DNA of 6,661 nucleotides from the NCBI GenBank assembly GCA_027482795.1, contig JAIXVS010000030.1, positions 1-6,661 on the forward strand, in the 5' to 3' direction. Position numbers and translations under genes: made by a program. Each line of letters opens with the position of its first letter. The first letter of the stretch is position 1. Source of the DNA: Rhodobacter sp. Lineage in GTDB: Bacteria > Pseudomonadota > Alphaproteobacteria > Rhodobacterales > Rhodobacteraceae. Shown piece after piece: positions 3,978-6,661 of the stretch. The notes beneath the pieces were generated by a model. That model did no database searches, was not told where the DNA came from, and was given only the letters and a program-made list of their open reading frames with translations.

Positions 3978-6661
3978 CTTGCTTGGCCCCTTCTTTATCA
4001 TAGAACACGGGATCGATGACCCGCGCCTTCACCGTGCCGCCCGTGACGGTGTTAAATTCAACCATATCGCCCAAACGATCCAGCCCGCCACGGATCAGCC
4101 CCATCGCAATGCCGCGCCCCAAAGTGGGGCTAAAGTAGGTGGATGTCACGCGCCCTTGGGTGTTGCGCTGGCCATTGGCGTTGACACCATCTGCGATGAT
4201 ATAGGCCCCGTCAGGCACAACGCTGCCATCGAGTGTTTCGAACCCCGCGAGTTTCCAGCGCGTATCGCTGGCAAGATAGGTGCGCATTTGCCCGCGCTTG
4301 CCAAGATAATCGGGTTTCTTCTTGGAAATCGCCCAGCCAAGGTTCAAATCCTGCGGAATGACGGTGCCATCGGTTTCATCACCAATCATGATAAAGCCCT
4401 TTTCGGCACGCAGCACGTGCAGCGCCTCGGTGCCATAGGGCATCATGCCGTGATCTTCGCCCGCCTGCGCCAGTGCGGCCCAAAGCGCCGCGCCATGGCC
4501 TGCGGGGACGCTGATTTCATAGGAAAGTTCGCCCGAAAAGCTGATGCGGTAGATGCGCACGGGAAAGCCGCCCAGCGTGCCTTCGGCATGAGCCATAAAG
4601 GGCAAGGCTTCTTTCGATACGTCCATCCCACCCAGCGCTTGCAGCACAGCGCGGGCCTTGGGGCCGACAACGGCGATTTGGGCGTATTGCTCGGTTAGGT
4701 TGGCGGTATAAACCTGCCAATCCCACCATTCGCATTGCAGCCAATCTTCCATCCACGCATGGATGCGGTCCGCCCCGCCCGATGTGGTATGGCACAGGAA
4801 GGTGTCTTCGGACAGGCGTGCAACAACGCCGTCGTCAGACAAAAACCCCTGTTCGTTACACATCAGCCCATAGCGGCATTTGCCCACGGGCAGGGTCGAC
4901 ATGACACCCGTATAGAGCATGTCCAAAAACTTGCCCGCATCTGGGCCTTTGACCACTATTTTGCCAAGGGTGGATGCGTCCAGCAGGCCGACGTTCGTGC
5001 GGGTGTTCTTCACCTCGCGCACCACAGCCTGCGCATGATTTTCGCCCAAACGCGGGAAGCAATAGGGGCGGCGCCACAGGCCGACGGGTTCGAAATAGGC
5101 CGATTGCGCCTGATGCAGGTGGTGCATGGGGGTGCGGCGCAGGGGTTGGAAGATATCGCCCCGCGCCTCGCCGGCCAGTGTGCCAAGGGTGACAGGGGTG
5201 TAAGGTGGGCGGAAAGTGGTGGTGCCGACAGAGGGGATATCTTTGTGCAGTGCCTGCGATAGCACAGCCAGCCCGTTGATATTGCTAAGTTTTCCCTGAT
5301 CGGTTGCCATGCCAAGGGTGGTGTAGCGTTTGGTATGCTCAACCGATTCATACCCTTCGCGCGCGGCAAGCTGCACGTCGGATACTTTGACATCGTTCTG
5401 ATAATCCAGCCACATTTTGGCCCGTGCGGTGACGCTGGCGGCTTGTGGCATGATCCAGATCGGCAAGATCGCGCCATCATTGCGCGCCGCTGCTTTGGCG
5501 GTTTTGGCGGCTTTACCCTTATGCCCCATATCGTTGGCGGCTTTGGCCCCAGCGGCGGCTGCGTCCGTCAAGGCCTCTGCTGCGTTCAGATGCCCATTCG
5601 CAGCCCCAGCCGCGATGACCATCGCTGCGCCATCGGCCCCTGTGGGTGGGCGGGCCGTATCGGGGCGGAACATAGCCAAGGTTTCGTCCCACAAAAGTTT
5701 GCCGCCGCAATGCGAATATAGATGCACCACGGGCGAATGGCCGCCCGACATGGCAATGCAATCACAATCGATGGTTTCCAGCACAGTGCCTTCGCCTGCG
5801 GCAAGGCACACCTCAACCCCCGTGACACGGCGCGCGCCCTTAACCTTTGCCACGCCGCGCCCTGTGAGAATGCGAATGCCAAGTGCGCCTGCCTGCTGCG
5901 GTAAATCGCCCGTCACATCAACCCGCGCATCGATGATGGCAGGCACCGACAGGCCCGCCTGATGCAGGGCGATGGCGGTCAGATAGGCGTCATCGTTATT
6001 GGTGACAATAACCGTACGATCCCCTGCCGACACGCCGTAGTTCACCACATAATCGCGCAAGGCGGATGCCAGCATGACACCCGGTATGTCATTGCCTGCA
6101 AAGGATAAACCACGTTCAATCGCGCCTGTGGCCGTAATGGTGCGGCCCGCGCGAATGCGCCACAGGCGCTGGCGCGGCTGGTCTGCGTTTGGCGCGTGAT
6201 CGTTAAGCCTTTCGGCTGCCAAGATATAGCCGTGATCATAGACCCCCACCGCGCCCGTACGCAGGCGCAGGGTGGCATTTGGCATGGCCAGCAGCGCGGT
6301 GACAGTGGCGTTGATCCAGTCTTCGGCGGGTTTTCCATCAATCACATCGCCGTCCACGGGCGCGCGGCCGCCCCAATGGGGCGATTGTTCCAGAACAATC
6401 ACTTTTGCCCCCGCCGTGGCGGCGGTTAGGGCCGATTGCAGCCCTGCAATCCCGCCGCCCACAACCAGCACGTCGCAAAACGCATAGGCCTGCTCGTAAG
6501 CGTCCGCATCACGGGCGGTGGGCGCAGGGCCAAGGCCCGCCGATTGGCGGATGATCGGTTCAAACACATGTTTCCACGCCGCGCGCGGATGGATAAAGGT
6601 TTTGTAATAAAACCCCGCGGGCAAAAGCCGCGCGGCGTAATTGTTCAAAACCCCGATGTCA
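3970..6661 (-). CDS. soxA: Sarcosine oxidase alpha subunit (N-terminus beyond right edge)
   Basis: The frame is open to the window edge, giving about 896 of an expected roughly 1,000 residues. Numbering from the TTG at 6648: the PAGFYYKTF motif is at 10-18, a Rossmann dinucleotide-binding loop VVGGGIAGLQSA at 62-73 with an acidic residue at 87, and a second nucleotide-binding region around ATGAIERG, NDIPGVMLASALRDY and TNNDDAYLTA. The SoxA-specific A3 segment (about 405-490) contains YQNDVKVSD, KRYTTLGMATDQGK and TTTFRPPYTPV. A GcvT-like folate domain follows (about 500-890), with RRTPMHHLH, VGLLDASTLGKI and WKLAGFETLDG. Known: the alpha subunit binds NAD+ and tetrahydrofolate, and with SoxB, SoxD and SoxG oxidises sarcosine to glycine, 5,10-methylene-THF and H2O2. 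The TTG at 6648 is not the start: codons D-I-G-V precede it in frame and the family has a further N-terminal ferredoxin-like domain. Its stop overlaps the soxG start. Conventional soxBDAG order predicts soxD and soxB to the right. Confidence 0.95.
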   Translation of the reverse strand, partial: DIGVLNNYAARLLPAGFYYKTFIHPRAAWKHVFEPIIRQSAGLGPAPTARDADAYEQAYAFCDVLVVGGGIAGLQSALTAATAGAKVIVLEQSPHWGGRAPVDGDVIDGKPAEDWINATVTALLAMPNATLRLRTGAVGVYDHGYILAAERLNDHAPNADQPRQRLWRIRAGRTITATGAIERGLSFAGNDIPGVMLASALRDYVVNYGVSAGDRTVIVTNNDDAYLTAIALHQAGLSVPAIIDARVDVTGDLPQQAGALGIRILTGRGVAKVKGARRVTGVEVCLAAGEGTVLETIDCDCIAMSGGHSPVVHLYSHCGGKLLWDETLAMFRPDTARPPTGADGAAMVIAAGAANGHLNAAEALTDAAAAGAKAANDMGHKGKAAKTAKAAARNDGAILPIWIMPQAASVTARAKMWLDYQNDVKVSDVQLAAREGYESVEHTKRYTTLGMATDQGKLSNINGLAVLSQALHKDIPSVGTTTFRPPYTPVTLGTLAGEARGDIFQPLRRTPMHHLHQAQSAYFEPVGLWRRPYCFPRLGENHAQAVVREVKNTRTNVGLLDASTLGKIVVKGPDAGKFLDMLYTGVMSTLPVGKCRYGLMCNEQGFLSDDGVVARLSEDTFLCHTTSGGADRIHAWMEDWLQCEWWDWQVYTANLTEQYAQIAVVGPKARAVLQALGGMDVSKEALPFMAHAEGTLGGFPVRIYRISFSGELSYEISVPAGHGAALWAALAQAGEDHGMMPYGTEALHVLRAEKGFIMIGDETDGTVIPQDLNLGWAISKKKPDYLGKRGQMRTYLASDTRWKLAGFETLDGSVVPDGAYIIADGVNANGQRNTQGRVTSTYFSPTLGRGIAMGLIRGGLDRLGDMVEFNTVTGGTVKARVIDPVFYDKEGAKQDV
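3987..3992 (-). promoter_or_regulatory. soxG ribosome binding site inside the soxA 3' end
   Basis: The minus strand reads AAGGGG here, nine bases before the ATG at 3977. It lies within the last codons of soxA. Its position supports the shorter soxG start over the upstream in-frame ATG at 4001, which has no purine-rich site before it. Confidence 0.55.

Noticed and set aside
3931..4698. Plus-strand frame of 255 codons opposite soxA
   Set aside because: It is an antisense shadow of the conserved GcvT-like part of soxA.
6646..6648. TTG as the start codon of soxA
   Set aside because: Sense codons continue upstream in frame to the edge, and the family needs about 100 more N-terminal residues. The gene is truncated by the window, not short.
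3970..6661. soxA as a glycine-cleavage T-protein or dimethylglycine dehydrogenase
   Set aside because: The GcvT-like domain is only the C-terminal part. The N-terminal dinucleotide-binding domains, the A3 segment and the adjoining soxG identify the sarcosine oxidase alpha subunit.

Overview
The window reads as an ordinary, densely coding stretch of an alphaproteobacterial chromosome. It is most likely from Rhodobacteraceae (Roseobacter/Rhodobacter group). Grounds are the high GC content with G/C-rich third codon positions, a roseobacter-style heterotetrameric sarcosine oxidase, an Fe-type superoxide dismutase, and a LysM protein with an Ala-Pro linker beside an Atm1-like ABC exporter. These assignments come from reading the translations; no database search was possible.

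Layout from left to right. (1) Positions 1-243, minus: the first 81 codons of an Atm1-type ABC exporter that runs off the left edge. (2) 356-1402, minus: a membrane-anchored LysM protein with a repetitive Ala-Pro linker. Two hairpins lie between it and the exporter gene. (3) 1403-1499: a short AT-richer divergent intergenic region with two perfect inverted repeats, the likely control region for both directions. (4) 1500-2698, plus: a two-gene operon of a LOG-family (TIGR00730) nucleotide phosphoribohydrolase and a class I SAM-dependent methyltransferase, overlapping by ATGA. (5) 2699-2722: a perfect 10-bp hairpin acting as a shared terminator between convergent genes. (6) 2741-3343, minus: Fe-type superoxide dismutase, sodB, with a possible promoter of its own. 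(7) 3426-6661, minus: soxG (gamma subunit) and most of soxA (alpha subunit) of heterotetrameric sarcosine oxidase. soxA runs off the right edge, so its N-terminal roughly 100 residues and probably soxB and soxD lie outside.

How the genes work together. SoxA and SoxG belong to the enzyme that oxidatively demethylates sarcosine to glycine, passing the methyl carbon to tetrahydrofolate and releasing H2O2. This is the last step of glycine betaine/choline breakdown. sodB follows in the same direction with no obvious terminator between, so it could be partly co-transcribed and tie superoxide defence to an O2-consuming flavoenzyme. The LOG-methyltransferase pair is translationally coupled, but its substrate cannot be read from sequence. 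The LysM and exporter genes are co-oriented.

No stretch over 300 bases lacks a gene. I saw no tRNA, rRNA, CRISPR array, insertion sequence, prophage or attachment site. I found no convincing sign of a previously undescribed system. The most useful leads are the two dyads in the divergent promoter region, the LOG-methyltransferase coupling, and the sodB-sox arrangement.
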